64,000 bases of DNA from Thalassotalea sp. 1_MG-2023 (lineage in GTDB: Bacteria > Pseudomonadota > Gammaproteobacteria > Enterobacterales > Alteromonadaceae). Below, piece by piece: positions 9,599 to 17,144 of the stretch. The position numbers and the translations under genes were made by a program. Every line of letters begins with the position of its first letter. Position 1 is the stretch's first letter. The stretch is taken from NCBI RefSeq assembly GCF_030546745.1, contig NZ_JAUOPD010000002.1:240668-304667 (forward strand), in the 5' to 3' direction. The notes beneath the pieces were generated by a model. That model did not search any database. It had not been told where the DNA came from and saw only the letters and a program-made list of their open reading frames with translations.

Positions 9599-9644
9599 TC
9601 CGTTAAAAATGACAGTTTCTATATGTAATTTACTCTACAGGCCG

Positions 9645-10109
9645 CTAGCCTAAAAGTATAAGACCACAAGCAACAAATAAATTTTGTAGCGCATGAATTG
9701 ATAGACTCATGATAAATCCTTGCTTAGTGGAACGTTTTTGCCAAGTCAGAAATGAGATAGAAAACACATAAAATGACCATGCGATGATAAAACCCCACTC
9801 TATCGCTTTTAATCCGTGTAAAAACGCCCAAATAACAGCGGCAGTTATTGCGATGTATTGTTTATTTGATAAAAACTTGTTAAGAGTTTTAATGAGATAC
9901 ACAAGAAGAAAAGTCTCGATTAGCGGTACAAAAATCACCAGAATAATGACAAGCTGTAAAGGTGAAGCATCAAATTTTAGTGTTGATGTTGGCGTGATAG
10001 CAATGGAAAAACCCAGTGCAATGAACAGTGCGGGAATAATTGAAATTGCAGTAGCTTTTAGCAAGTAGAGATAACTTGCTTGATTAATATTAGTAAGCGA
10101 AGTGAACAT
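9645..10109 (-). CDS. CPBP-family intramembrane protein, possible immunity or processing protein
   Basis: 154 residues with four to five membrane helices. The CPBP (Abi) signature is partly kept: VPLIETFLLV at motif 1 (one Glu rather than the EE pair), IWAFLHG at motif 2 and HALQN at motif 3. The family includes CAAX-type proteases and bacteriocin self-immunity proteins. It follows the double-glycine peptide gene by 75 bases in the same direction, with a hairpin between. Context therefore suggests immunity to, or handling of, that peptide; the missing Glu makes classical protease activity doubtful. The ribosome site is weak. Convergent with the ROK gene. Confidence 0.75.
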   Translation of the reverse strand: MFTSLTNINQASYLYLLKATAISIIPALFIALGFSIAITPTSTLKFDASPLQLVIILVIFVPLIETFLLVYLIKTLNKFLSNKQYIAITAAVIWAFLHGLKAIEWGFIIAWSFYVFSISFLTWQKRSTKQGFIMSLSIHALQNLFVACGLILLG

Positions 10110-10143
10110 AAATGAGGCTTTTTGTTATTTTTATAATGAAGTC

Positions 10144-10176
10144 AAAGCCAGTTTTGAAAACAGATAAATTGGCTTT
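10144..10176 (-). terminator. Intercistronic hairpin between peptide and CPBP genes
   Basis: Perfect seven-base inverted repeat AAAGCCA (10144-10150) and TGGCTTT (10170-10176), just past the peptide stop codon. Such a stem would reduce read-through into the CPBP gene or protect the peptide message, giving more peptide than CPBP protein. Function inferred. Confidence 0.4.
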
Positions 10177-10184
10177 TTACAAAG

Positions 10185-10403
10185 CTAGCTTGCCTTAGCT
10201 TTAATTATGATTGTGTTATTTTGATGATCTACATTGATGGGGACGGCATTTCCTACCCAATCTAAATCAATGCTCCCAGCGCCATCTATTGCAATTTTAG
10301 CAGCCTCAAATACTAAACCGCCTGCAATTTGCTCTAACACCCATTTTAAAAAACTATTACCACCGGTAACTTGTGGTATCTCGTCAATTGATAGTACTCT
10401 CAT
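10185..10403 (-). CDS. Double-glycine leader peptide, bacteriocin/microcin-like precursor
   Basis: 72 residues. The first 15, MRVLSIDEIPQVTGG, match the class II bacteriocin leader pattern LSxxE(L/I)xx(I/V)xGG exactly; cleavage is expected after Gly15. The remaining 57-residue core has a hydrophobic, glycine-containing amphipathic stretch (KWVLEQIAGGLVFEAAK) and a polar, Asn- and Ile-rich end (HQNNTIIIKAKAS). It has no cysteine, so no disulfide or lanthionine is possible. Start ATG with AAAGGA eight bases upstream. A CPBP protein gene follows. No peptidase-ABC exporter of the kind that cuts such leaders lies in the window, so export must rely on a distant system or the peptide has another role. 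Confidence 0.8.
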   Translation of the reverse strand: MRVLSIDEIPQVTGGNSFLKWVLEQIAGGLVFEAAKIAIDGAGSIDLDWVGNAVPINVDHQNNTIIIKAKAS

Positions 10404-10631
10404 AATTTAATTCCTTTTAATTAACTTGTTTAAGGTAAGAAGGAAATTTATCTTAAATGTCCTTAAAACACTTCCTTATCCTTGGCGTATAGTGTGACCA
10501 ACGTTATTGGTTGTTAAAACTTAGTTTAAGATGATTTAAAAGGCAAATTTTACCTAAACGTTAATAGCTAGTGGTTTTTTAACATGGTAAGTTATGTTTA
10601 ACAGGTAACGTTATCAATTGCTAATCACCTG

Positions 10632-11525
10632 CTATATCCGCCAATCAGCTTTACAAAGCTTATCAATAAACCAGTCAAATGCTTTCCCTTCGTGGCCTTT
10701 ATGCCAAGCGATAAATACGTCTTGGTTTGGTCTTGGCAGTGTGCAAGGCTTTTGAATAAGTTCTCCTGATTCAATGTAAGGCTGGGCAAAATGAAGGGGT
10801 AAAAATCCAACGCCAATACCACGACGTTGTGCTTCAACTTTAGCATTCATATTGTTTACTGTGATAACTTGCTTACTTGTAAATAAACCACTGCTACGTG
10901 CAGGTAAATATTGTGAGCTATCGGCAACAACAACGGAAGGGTATTCGCGTAAATGTTCGGGTTCGATAGGCACGTTTATTTTAGCTAACGCGTGCTCTGG
11001 TGGTACGGCGAAAATAAAGGTTAATTGGGCTATTTTAAATGTGTGGAACATACCTTTAGGAAGTTCGCCTGAGGCACCAATAACGATATCAGCTCTTTGG
11101 CTGTGTAGAGCATCCCAACCACCACCTAAAGCTTCTACGCTTAATGTTACGTCAACGTTTTGTTTTAGTTGAGTAAACTCTCCGAGTATGTCAAACAAGA
11201 CGGTGCTAGGAATGATAGTATCGCGCGCAATACGCAATTGTTTTTCCCAGCCAGACTCTAGTTGCGTGACAGCATCCACCATTTTTGAGGTGGCATGTAG
11301 AATTTCTCTCCCGTGTTCAAGCACTAACTTACCTGCGGGCGTTAATACAGCACGTTGTTTTGATCGATCAAACAATACTGCACCTAGATCTTCTTCGAGT
11401 TTTTTAATGGTGTAAGTTAAGGCTGACGGCACTTTATATAACGATTGCGCAGCTGCCGCAAAGCTACCTGTTTTATTTATGGCATCAAGTGCGCGTAATG
11501 CATCTAGTGTAATTGCAGGGTGCAT
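10632..11525 (-). CDS. yhaJ: LysR-family regulator, YhaJ-like
   Basis: 297 residues. The N-terminal LysR helix-turn-helix is clear (TLDALRALDAINKTGSFAAA, VPSALTYTIKKLEEDLGAVLFDR), followed by a substrate-binding domain (about residues 90-295). The wording of the HTH (GSFAAAA, VPSALTYT, KLEE, VLFDRS) closely resembles E. coli YhaJ, which activates yqjF in response to quinone-like compounds. The genes across the divergent promoter are homologues of yqjF, yhaK and yqjG, the same set as around yhaJ in E. coli, which supports the assignment. The 143-base divergent region carries two overlapping palindromes suited to LysR binding. Confidence 0.88.
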   Translation of the reverse strand: MHPAITLDALRALDAINKTGSFAAAAQSLYKVPSALTYTIKKLEEDLGAVLFDRSKQRAVLTPAGKLVLEHGREILHATSKMVDAVTQLESGWEKQLRIARDTIIPSTVLFDILGEFTQLKQNVDVTLSVEALGGGWDALHSQRADIVIGASGELPKGMFHTFKIAQLTFIFAVPPEHALAKINVPIEPEHLREYPSVVVADSSQYLPARSSGLFTSKQVITVNNMNAKVEAQRRGIGVGFLPLHFAQPYIESGELIQKPCTLPRPNQDVFIAWHKGHEGKAFDWFIDKLCKADWRI

Positions 11526-11542
11526 AATTTAGTTGTTCAAAT

Positions 11543-11569
11543 ATTTTGAATGAACATTTCAAAATGTTC
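11543..11569. promoter_or_regulatory. Overlapping palindromes, likely LysR (YhaJ-like) binding site
   Basis: ATTTTGAA-N7-TTCAAAAT (11543-11550 and 11558-11565) overlaps GAACATTT-CA-AAATGTTC (11552-11569). Both are perfect eight-base repeats and sit 18-44 bases from the regulator start and about 100 bases upstream of the DoxX gene, where an activator of the DoxX operon and autorepressor would bind. Confidence 0.6.
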
Positions 11570-11668
11570 CGATATTTTAATTACATTAACAGTTCTATAC
11601 TTGATTTCAACAGTTGATTAGCGATTTATCAACGATATTGTTAATTAAAAATTATTGAGGAGAAAAAC

Positions 11669-12112
11669 ATGAAAACATTACTAAAAGCCATGGTTGCAAC
11701 GAAAGCAGGCTATTCAACATTAGCATTACGCATTCCTATAGGCATCATTTTTATGGCGCATGGTGCGCAAAAACTATTCGGTTGGTTTGGTGGTTATGGG
11801 TTAGAAGGCACTGGCGGCTGGATGGAGTCTATTGGTTTAGCACCGGGTTATTTAATGGCGCTGTTAGCTGGTAGTGGAGAATTCTTCGGTGGCTTATTTA
11901 TTTTAGTTGGCTTGTTAACGCGCCCTGCAGCTGTAGTGTTATCGGTAACCATGGTGGTTGCTATTTTTTCAGTACATTTTGCTAATGGTTTATTCATGTC
12001 GAACAATGGCTATGAGTTTGGTTTAGCGTTATTAGCGGCAAGTGTGTCTCTTGCTATTTCAGGTGCTGGTAAAGTGGCAATTGATAATAGGTTAGAAAAA
12101 TCGTTGGCGTAA
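11669..12112 (+). CDS. yqjF: DoxX-family membrane protein (YqjF-like)
   Basis: 147 residues, four membrane helices. The DoxX pattern is clear: LRIPIGIIFMAHGAQKLFGW, GAGGGYG-like turn FGGYGLEGTGGWMESIG, LAGSGEFFGGLFILVGLLTR and a last helix LALLAASVSLAISG. The E. coli homologue yqjF is induced by quinone and nitroaromatic breakdown products; biochemical function is not settled. Start ATG with GAGGAG six bases upstream, the strongest site in this operon. First gene of a DoxX-pirin-hydroquinone reductase operon divergent from the LysR gene. Confidence 0.88.
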   Translation: MKTLLKAMVATKAGYSTLALRIPIGIIFMAHGAQKLFGWFGGYGLEGTGGWMESIGLAPGYLMALLAGSGEFFGGLFILVGLLTRPAAVVLSVTMVVAIFSVHFANGLFMSNNGYEFGLALLAASVSLAISGAGKVAIDNRLEKSLA

Positions 12113-12134
12113 CGACAATGCCAACAGGAGCAAA

Positions 12135-12833
12135 ATGATGATCGAATTGAGACAGGCGAACGATCGCGGCAGGGCAAATTTTGGCTGGTTAGATAGTAAA
12201 CACAGTTTTTCATTCGGCCAATATTACGATCCTAAACATATGGGCTTTTCTGCATTACGTGTTATTAACGACGATATCGTGCAAGCGGACAGAGGCTTTG
12301 ATACGCATGGTCACCGTGATATGGAAATTATTAGCTTTGTAATTGAAGGGGCGCTTGAGCACAAAGATAGCGTAGGCAATGTAGAAAGATTACCTGCGGG
12401 TGAGTTTCAACTAATGTCTGCGGGTAAAGGTATTTTTCATAGTGAATACAATGCGTCTACTAATAAGGCTTCACGTTTTTTGCAAATCTGGATAGAACCC
12501 AACATATTTGGTGAACGACCTAGTTATCAACAAAAAGCTTTTGGTAACGCTCAAGGTTTAACAACGATTGTTACACCCACAGGTGAAGCGGATACATTGA
12601 AGATAAAACAAGATGCGCGTTTATCACAACTTATACTGGCAGCAAATACTGAAGAAATTTATCAAGTGCCGTTAGGGCGTAAAGTTTATGTGCATTTAAT
12701 TGCTGGTGCATTAAACATTAATGGTACTGAGTTAGCACCAGGAGATGGCGTAAAAGTGATTAACGAATCATTACTTAAAATGAAAAATCATGGCGACAGC
12801 AGTGTTACTGCACTAGTGTTTGAATTGCCATAA
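12135..12833 (+). CDS. yhaK: Pirin-family bicupin protein (YhaK-like)
   Basis: 232 residues, usual length for short bacterial pirins. The N-terminal cupin holds the metal-site pattern THGHRDMEIISFVIEGALEH and the later HSEYN; the C-terminal cupin is more degenerate. Pirins are iron-binding, redox-sensitive or quercetinase-like proteins; YhaK itself is a redox-sensitive member. Start at one of two adjacent ATG codons (12135, 12138), with AGGAG four to seven bases upstream. It begins 22 bases after the DoxX gene, in the same operon. Confidence 0.88.
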   Translation: MMIELRQANDRGRANFGWLDSKHSFSFGQYYDPKHMGFSALRVINDDIVQADRGFDTHGHRDMEIISFVIEGALEHKDSVGNVERLPAGEFQLMSAGKGIFHSEYNASTNKASRFLQIWIEPNIFGERPSYQQKAFGNAQGLTTIVTPTGEADTLKIKQDARLSQLILAANTEEIYQVPLGRKVYVHLIAGALNINGTELAPGDGVKVINESLLKMKNHGDSSVTALVFELP

Positions 12834-12887
12834 GTTAGTGCACGAAATAAAAGATTGAGTTTTACATAGCATTTATAGGAGGTTTTT

Positions 12888-13871
12888 ATGGGGTTATTAG
12901 TCGACGGCGTTTGGCATGATACATGGTATGACACTAAAGAAAACAAAGGGAAGTTTAAACGTGAACAAGCACAACTTCGTCATTGGATAACCAAAGACGG
13001 TAGTGCGGGGCCTTCGGGTGATGCCGGTTTTAAAGCAGAATCAGGCCGTTATCATCTATATGTTTGTTTGGCCTGCCCTTGGGCGCATCGTACTTTAATT
13101 TTTAGAGCGTTAAAAGGATTAGCACCACACATAGGTGTTTCGATTGTTAGCCCTGATATGCTTGATAAAGGTTGGAGTTTCGATGAAACAAAAGCCGGTG
13201 TTGGTGATGAGTTATATGATTCAGCATATTTGTATCAACTATATCTTCGTCACAATGCACAATATAGTGGTCGTGTTACGGTACCAATGCTATGGGACAA
13301 AAAACAACAATGTATTGTTAATAATGAATCTGCCGAAATCATTCGTATGTTCAACAGTGCTTTTGATGATATTACCGGAAACACCGTCGATTTTTATCCA
13401 ACAACGTTGCAACATGACATTGATGAAATAAATACGTTTGTCTATGACAATATTAATAATGGTGTGTATAAAACGGGTTTTGCAACCACGCAGTCTGCGT
13501 ATGAAGAAGCCTATGAAAACTTGTTTAGCGCCTTAGATGACATCGAACAACTGTTAGCGACTAAACGCTACCTTGTTGGTGAGCAAATTACTGAGGCTGA
13601 CTGGCGATTATTCACTACGTTAATTCGCTTTGATGCTGTTTATTTTGGTCATTTTAAATGTAACAAACGCATGATTGAGCAATACCCAAACCTTGCGAAT
13701 TATGTTCGTGAGTTATTTCAAGTGCCACATGTTGCCGAAACGGTTAATTTTAAACATATTAAGCGCCATTATTATTTCAGTCATGACATGATCAATCCGA
13801 CACAAATTGTACCAGTAGGGCCTGATATTGATTATCATACGGCGCATAATCGTGCTGAACTGGCAAAGTAA
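12888..13871 (+). CDS. yqjG: Glutathionyl-hydroquinone reductase (Xi-class GST)
   Basis: 327 residues, the standard length. The catalytic Cys63 lies in LACPWAHRT, the Xi-class motif CPWAHR; a GST C-terminal domain follows (about residues 180-310: LVGEQITEADWRLFTTLIRFDAVY in part). These enzymes reduce glutathionyl-hydroquinones to free hydroquinones and glutathione. It follows the pirin gene by 54 bases with AGGAGG before the ATG. With DoxX, pirin and the YhaJ-like regulator it makes a quinone/electrophile response unit. A strong hairpin lies downstream. Confidence 0.93.
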   Translation: MGLLVDGVWHDTWYDTKENKGKFKREQAQLRHWITKDGSAGPSGDAGFKAESGRYHLYVCLACPWAHRTLIFRALKGLAPHIGVSIVSPDMLDKGWSFDETKAGVGDELYDSAYLYQLYLRHNAQYSGRVTVPMLWDKKQQCIVNNESAEIIRMFNSAFDDITGNTVDFYPTTLQHDIDEINTFVYDNINNGVYKTGFATTQSAYEEAYENLFSALDDIEQLLATKRYLVGEQITEADWRLFTTLIRFDAVYFGHFKCNKRMIEQYPNLANYVRELFQVPHVAETVNFKHIKRHYYFSHDMINPTQIVPVGPDIDYHTAHNRAELAK

Positions 13872-13993
13872 TAAATAAGCAAAACGTCAAATAGATAAAT
13901 GCATTTTAACAAGTATCAACATATTTAAAGCTAAGCCCTTACTTGTGGAAAATGATTATGCAGTTTTAAAAAAGGTATTAGTGGATAAACAGT

Positions 13994-14035
13994 GGTAACA
14001 CGAATAGCACATAGCTTCATGCTGATCGTGTTACC
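13994..14035. terminator. Bidirectional terminator hairpin
   Basis: Perfect ten-base stem GGTAACACGA (13994-14003) and TCGTGTTACC (14026-14035) between two convergent genes, with a smaller inner AGCA/TGCT pairing in the loop. The T-run is short (CTATTTTA), so it may be only partly efficient. Confidence 0.6.
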
Positions 14036-14064
14036 TATTTTATGACTGTTAGGTCGAGTTCTGG

Positions 14065-16233
14065 TTAACTTTTACCTTGCAGGTAACGCTCCCACATACG
14101 ATGTTGTCGTGTGAGTTCGCTTGCTGTTTCTCTGTCTTGTGCCGCCTTTTCGAAGTGCTGTTCAATCATGTCTGATTGTTTAGCGACATGTCGTTTTAAG
14201 TCTTTAACGTTCTTGTTGATGTTATCTAACTTAGACGATAATGAGCGCATTGCTCGACTAAAATCACGATGAAAGTCTTTAAATTCTTCTGACTCTAAAT
14301 GACGTAAAGTTGCGTCTTGACCAGGGTACATGTCTTGCAATAAGGTGTTCATACGATCAATGACGAGTAAATAGCCGGTATTGTCGTAACGGTATTGGTT
14401 AGCAACCCGCGATATTTGTTTGGAGCGCACTAATAAACGGCGTGAAAGCTCTTCGTCACTACTAAAATAACTTGAATATTCATCTTCTTCTAACGACCTT
14501 GCATACTCAGTTGCTTGGTTTACTTGCGGTGCAAATGGGTATGCAATGATAAAGTCGTTATAACTGGCAATAGTGCCTCTATCATCAGCGAGTTCAAATG
14601 CGCGTTTATATAAGGTAAGTAACGCCTCTTGGGTGTGTTCACTTTGCTGAACATGTTTTATATACCATTGATACGAAGCAATGTTATCTGCTTCTTTCAC
14701 CCGTTGATAAACTTTATCAAATATAGCGTTTGTCACCCTTGCATCGTCATTGAATTTATCAGCTAAGGCTAAATAGTCAGCTAACTTTGTTGAGTCTGGG
14801 TAACGAGCTATGGCATCAAGTAAACTGTCTCTTTTTATTTGAGCAGGAATATAATCAGACTCGGCAAGCGCAATTAATTTTTCATAATCATCGTTATTTT
14901 TTAACACGCTATGCAACGATTGATAGGCGAGTACCCGATTTTCTTTGTTACCAAGTAAGTCACTGTTAACAAGTGTTTGTAATAATTGTACATCGTTATT
15001 GTTTTTCGCTTGGTTTATTTGCTGCTTGGCGAGTGTGTACCAGTCTGTTCTTAATTGCTCAATCCATTGTTTTCTAGCAGGAAAATAACGACTAAGTGGT
15101 ACATCATTGTGCTGATATAACGCGGTTAGTTTAGTTAATTGCGCTATCCCTGATAATTGCTTGGCTTTTGCGGTTTCTTCAAGCAATTGCTCTGTGTATT
15201 TGCTAGAGGTAATCTCAAGGGCGTGTTTACGTAATTGATGATAATTATCGCCTGTTTCACCTATTTTCATTAATAGTTTTTCTTGTTTCCAATCGGCGAT
15301 AAATATTTCGTACTTATCACTTTTTAGGAATTCTAGTGGCGAAAATACAGTAACTAATGGTAAATTACCTTGGTCAATAAAATCTACTTTTGCATAATAC
15401 GTATCTTGAGCCGATAGTTTTTTTGTTTCAAAGCGTTTAATTAATCGGCCTGTATTAACATCAATTACAAAAATACTACCACTTACCGATAATGCAGTTT
15501 TGTTATCCTTCGAAAAGCGTAATTGCCCACTACCATAATTAGTGCCAGAAACCACGAAGCCAGATCGCTTACGAGTATTATGATTGTAAAGCTGTTTGCC
15601 GGTTGCTAAATCCCAAGCGACAATACCGTATTCAACCGTTGCAATTAATTTAGTATCATCTGAGGTAATCCCGATTGATTTCACTTCCCGACTATTGTCG
15701 AATTTAGCATTTTCTAACGGTAAACGTTTGCCTGAATCAACATCAAATACGGCTAAATTATTTTGGTTTTCAACCACTAACAGTTTCCCTGAGGCGGAAA
15801 ATTCTGCTCTGTCACCCCATTCGTTGCCTTTTATTTTATGAATGAGTTTTACCGGATTGGTTTGATAAATGTAATAATAGTCTTCGCTACTGTTCCAGCG
15901 TTCAAACCAAAAACCGAAGCGTTCACCATTTGGTGCCATGGTAAAATTATAATACCGACCTCCAATAGGGCTGTAAGGGTTTTGATTATAATCACGCTTA
16001 TAAGACACCTTATTTTCTTTGAAAATAATATCGCCCGTTTCAAGGTTTTTAACCGTTACGCCATTACAAGATGAAGCATGTCTTTTACATCTCTTACCTG
16101 TTATTGCAATTTTTCCTGATTCGTCAGTTTGATTTAACACATCATGATTGGTCATTCTTGTGGATGCATCTACAAAGGTAGGTAGTATTGCAATTACCAA
16201 TGCTAGCACAATGGCGATATTAAATTTTTTCAT
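14065..16233 (-). CDS. Secreted WD40-like beta-propeller protein with helical and coiled-coil C-terminus
   Basis: 722 residues, family not recognised. A signal peptide (KKFNIAIVLALVIAILPTFVDA) is followed by propeller-like repeats (about 50-340), each with phrases such as LAVFDVDSGKRL, IVAWDLATGKQLY and IFVIDVNTGRLI. About 400-600 is helical and TPR-like; about 655-715 is a charged coiled coil (LDNINKNVKDLKRHVAKQSD). The protein probably acts in the periplasm or at the envelope as a scaffold. I chose ATG at 16233 because it opens the signal peptide; a TTG six codons earlier extends the frame. It stands alone, convergent with the hydroquinone reductase gene and divergent from the cupredoxin gene. 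Confidence 0.75.
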   Translation of the reverse strand: MKKFNIAIVLALVIAILPTFVDASTRMTNHDVLNQTDESGKIAITGKRCKRHASSCNGVTVKNLETGDIIFKENKVSYKRDYNQNPYSPIGGRYYNFTMAPNGERFGFWFERWNSSEDYYYIYQTNPVKLIHKIKGNEWGDRAEFSASGKLLVVENQNNLAVFDVDSGKRLPLENAKFDNSREVKSIGITSDDTKLIATVEYGIVAWDLATGKQLYNHNTRKRSGFVVSGTNYGSGQLRFSKDNKTALSVSGSIFVIDVNTGRLIKRFETKKLSAQDTYYAKVDFIDQGNLPLVTVFSPLEFLKSDKYEIFIADWKQEKLLMKIGETGDNYHQLRKHALEITSSKYTEQLLEETAKAKQLSGIAQLTKLTALYQHNDVPLSRYFPARKQWIEQLRTDWYTLAKQQINQAKNNNDVQLLQTLVNSDLLGNKENRVLAYQSLHSVLKNNDDYEKLIALAESDYIPAQIKRDSLLDAIARYPDSTKLADYLALADKFNDDARVTNAIFDKVYQRVKEADNIASYQWYIKHVQQSEHTQEALLTLYKRAFELADDRGTIASYNDFIIAYPFAPQVNQATEYARSLEEDEYSSYFSSDEELSRRLLVRSKQISRVANQYRYDNTGYLLVIDRMNTLLQDMYPGQDATLRHLESEEFKDFHRDFSRAMRSLSSKLDNINKNVKDLKRHVAKQSDMIEQHFEKAAQDRETASELTRQHRMWERYLQGKS

Positions 16234-16490
16234 CTTGACCGAATACTCCAATTAGACGTCATGAGAACCTATTAAGGTTTTTCTTGTAAGCTTATGATTT
16301 ATAAACACATCAGACTATATAGGAATACATAGGTGAGTACAATAGGTGGTTGTATTGTTATCAAATACCTGCGCAGTTAATAGCGTGTTGATTTTATACC
16401 GCTTAAAGATGAATTATCGATACAAAAATAGACACAAGCTTGTTGCAAGGTTATGCTGATTTATAACGCTGTTATTAAATTGGTTTATTT

Positions 16491-17144
16491 ATGTATCGGT
16501 TAAACATTACAGGTGTAATAGTTTTGGTGAGTAGTTGGCTTTCTTTTGCGTTACATGCGCAAACAATTTTACAGGTAAAAAACCAACATAATAAACCACT
16601 GGAAAACGCTGTGCTAGAAATCACGACCAAAGATGGTGTTAGTGCTTGGCAAGTGAAAGATTCGCCTTTTATTATGGACCAAGTGAATAAGCGTTTTTCG
16701 CCTGAAGTATTAATTGTCCCTAAAGATAGCAGTGTTAGTTTCCCTAACAGTGATGATATTCGTCACCATGTCTACTCATTTTCACCTGCAAAACCGTTTG
16801 AATTAAAACTGTACGCAGGAAAATCTAAAGCGCCAGTATCTTTTCAACAACAAGGTTTAGTGGTTTTAGGGTGTAACATTCATGACGCGATGGTTGGCTA
16901 TATTTATGTTACTGAAAATAAAAATACCTTTATGAGTGGTGAGCATGGAGAGGTAGAAATTGATATACCTGTTGAGCAAATCACTAATATTACGGTTTGG
17001 CATGCTAATGCGCAGCAGGGTGTTAATCATCGTAAATCATTTCAAACATTTGATGTCAAAAAGCAACAGATCACCTTAACTATAAACACCATAAAGCCGC
17101 CGAAAAGAGATAGCTTTGAAGATGTATTTGGTTATGCTCACTAA
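16491..17144 (+). CDS. Periplasmic cupredoxin-like protein ('methylamine utilization protein' type)
   Basis: 217 residues with a signal peptide ending near HAQ. The cupredoxin domain (about 30-145) has the first copper His in DDIRHHVYSF and the ligand loop GCNIHDAM, spaced Cys-x2-His-x2-Met as in amicyanin. A type 1 copper site, hence electron transfer or copper/redox sensing, is therefore likely. About 70 residues of beta-rich tail follow. No methylamine dehydrogenase genes are near, so the common family label is misleading. The gene overlaps the c-di-GMP gene and heads a four-gene operon. No clear ribosome site is visible before the ATG. Confidence 0.85.
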   Translation: MYRLNITGVIVLVSSWLSFALHAQTILQVKNQHNKPLENAVLEITTKDGVSAWQVKDSPFIMDQVNKRFSPEVLIVPKDSSVSFPNSDDIRHHVYSFSPAKPFELKLYAGKSKAPVSFQQQGLVVLGCNIHDAMVGYIYVTENKNTFMSGEHGEVEIDIPVEQITNITVWHANAQQGVNHRKSFQTFDVKKQQITLTINTIKPPKRDSFEDVFGYAH

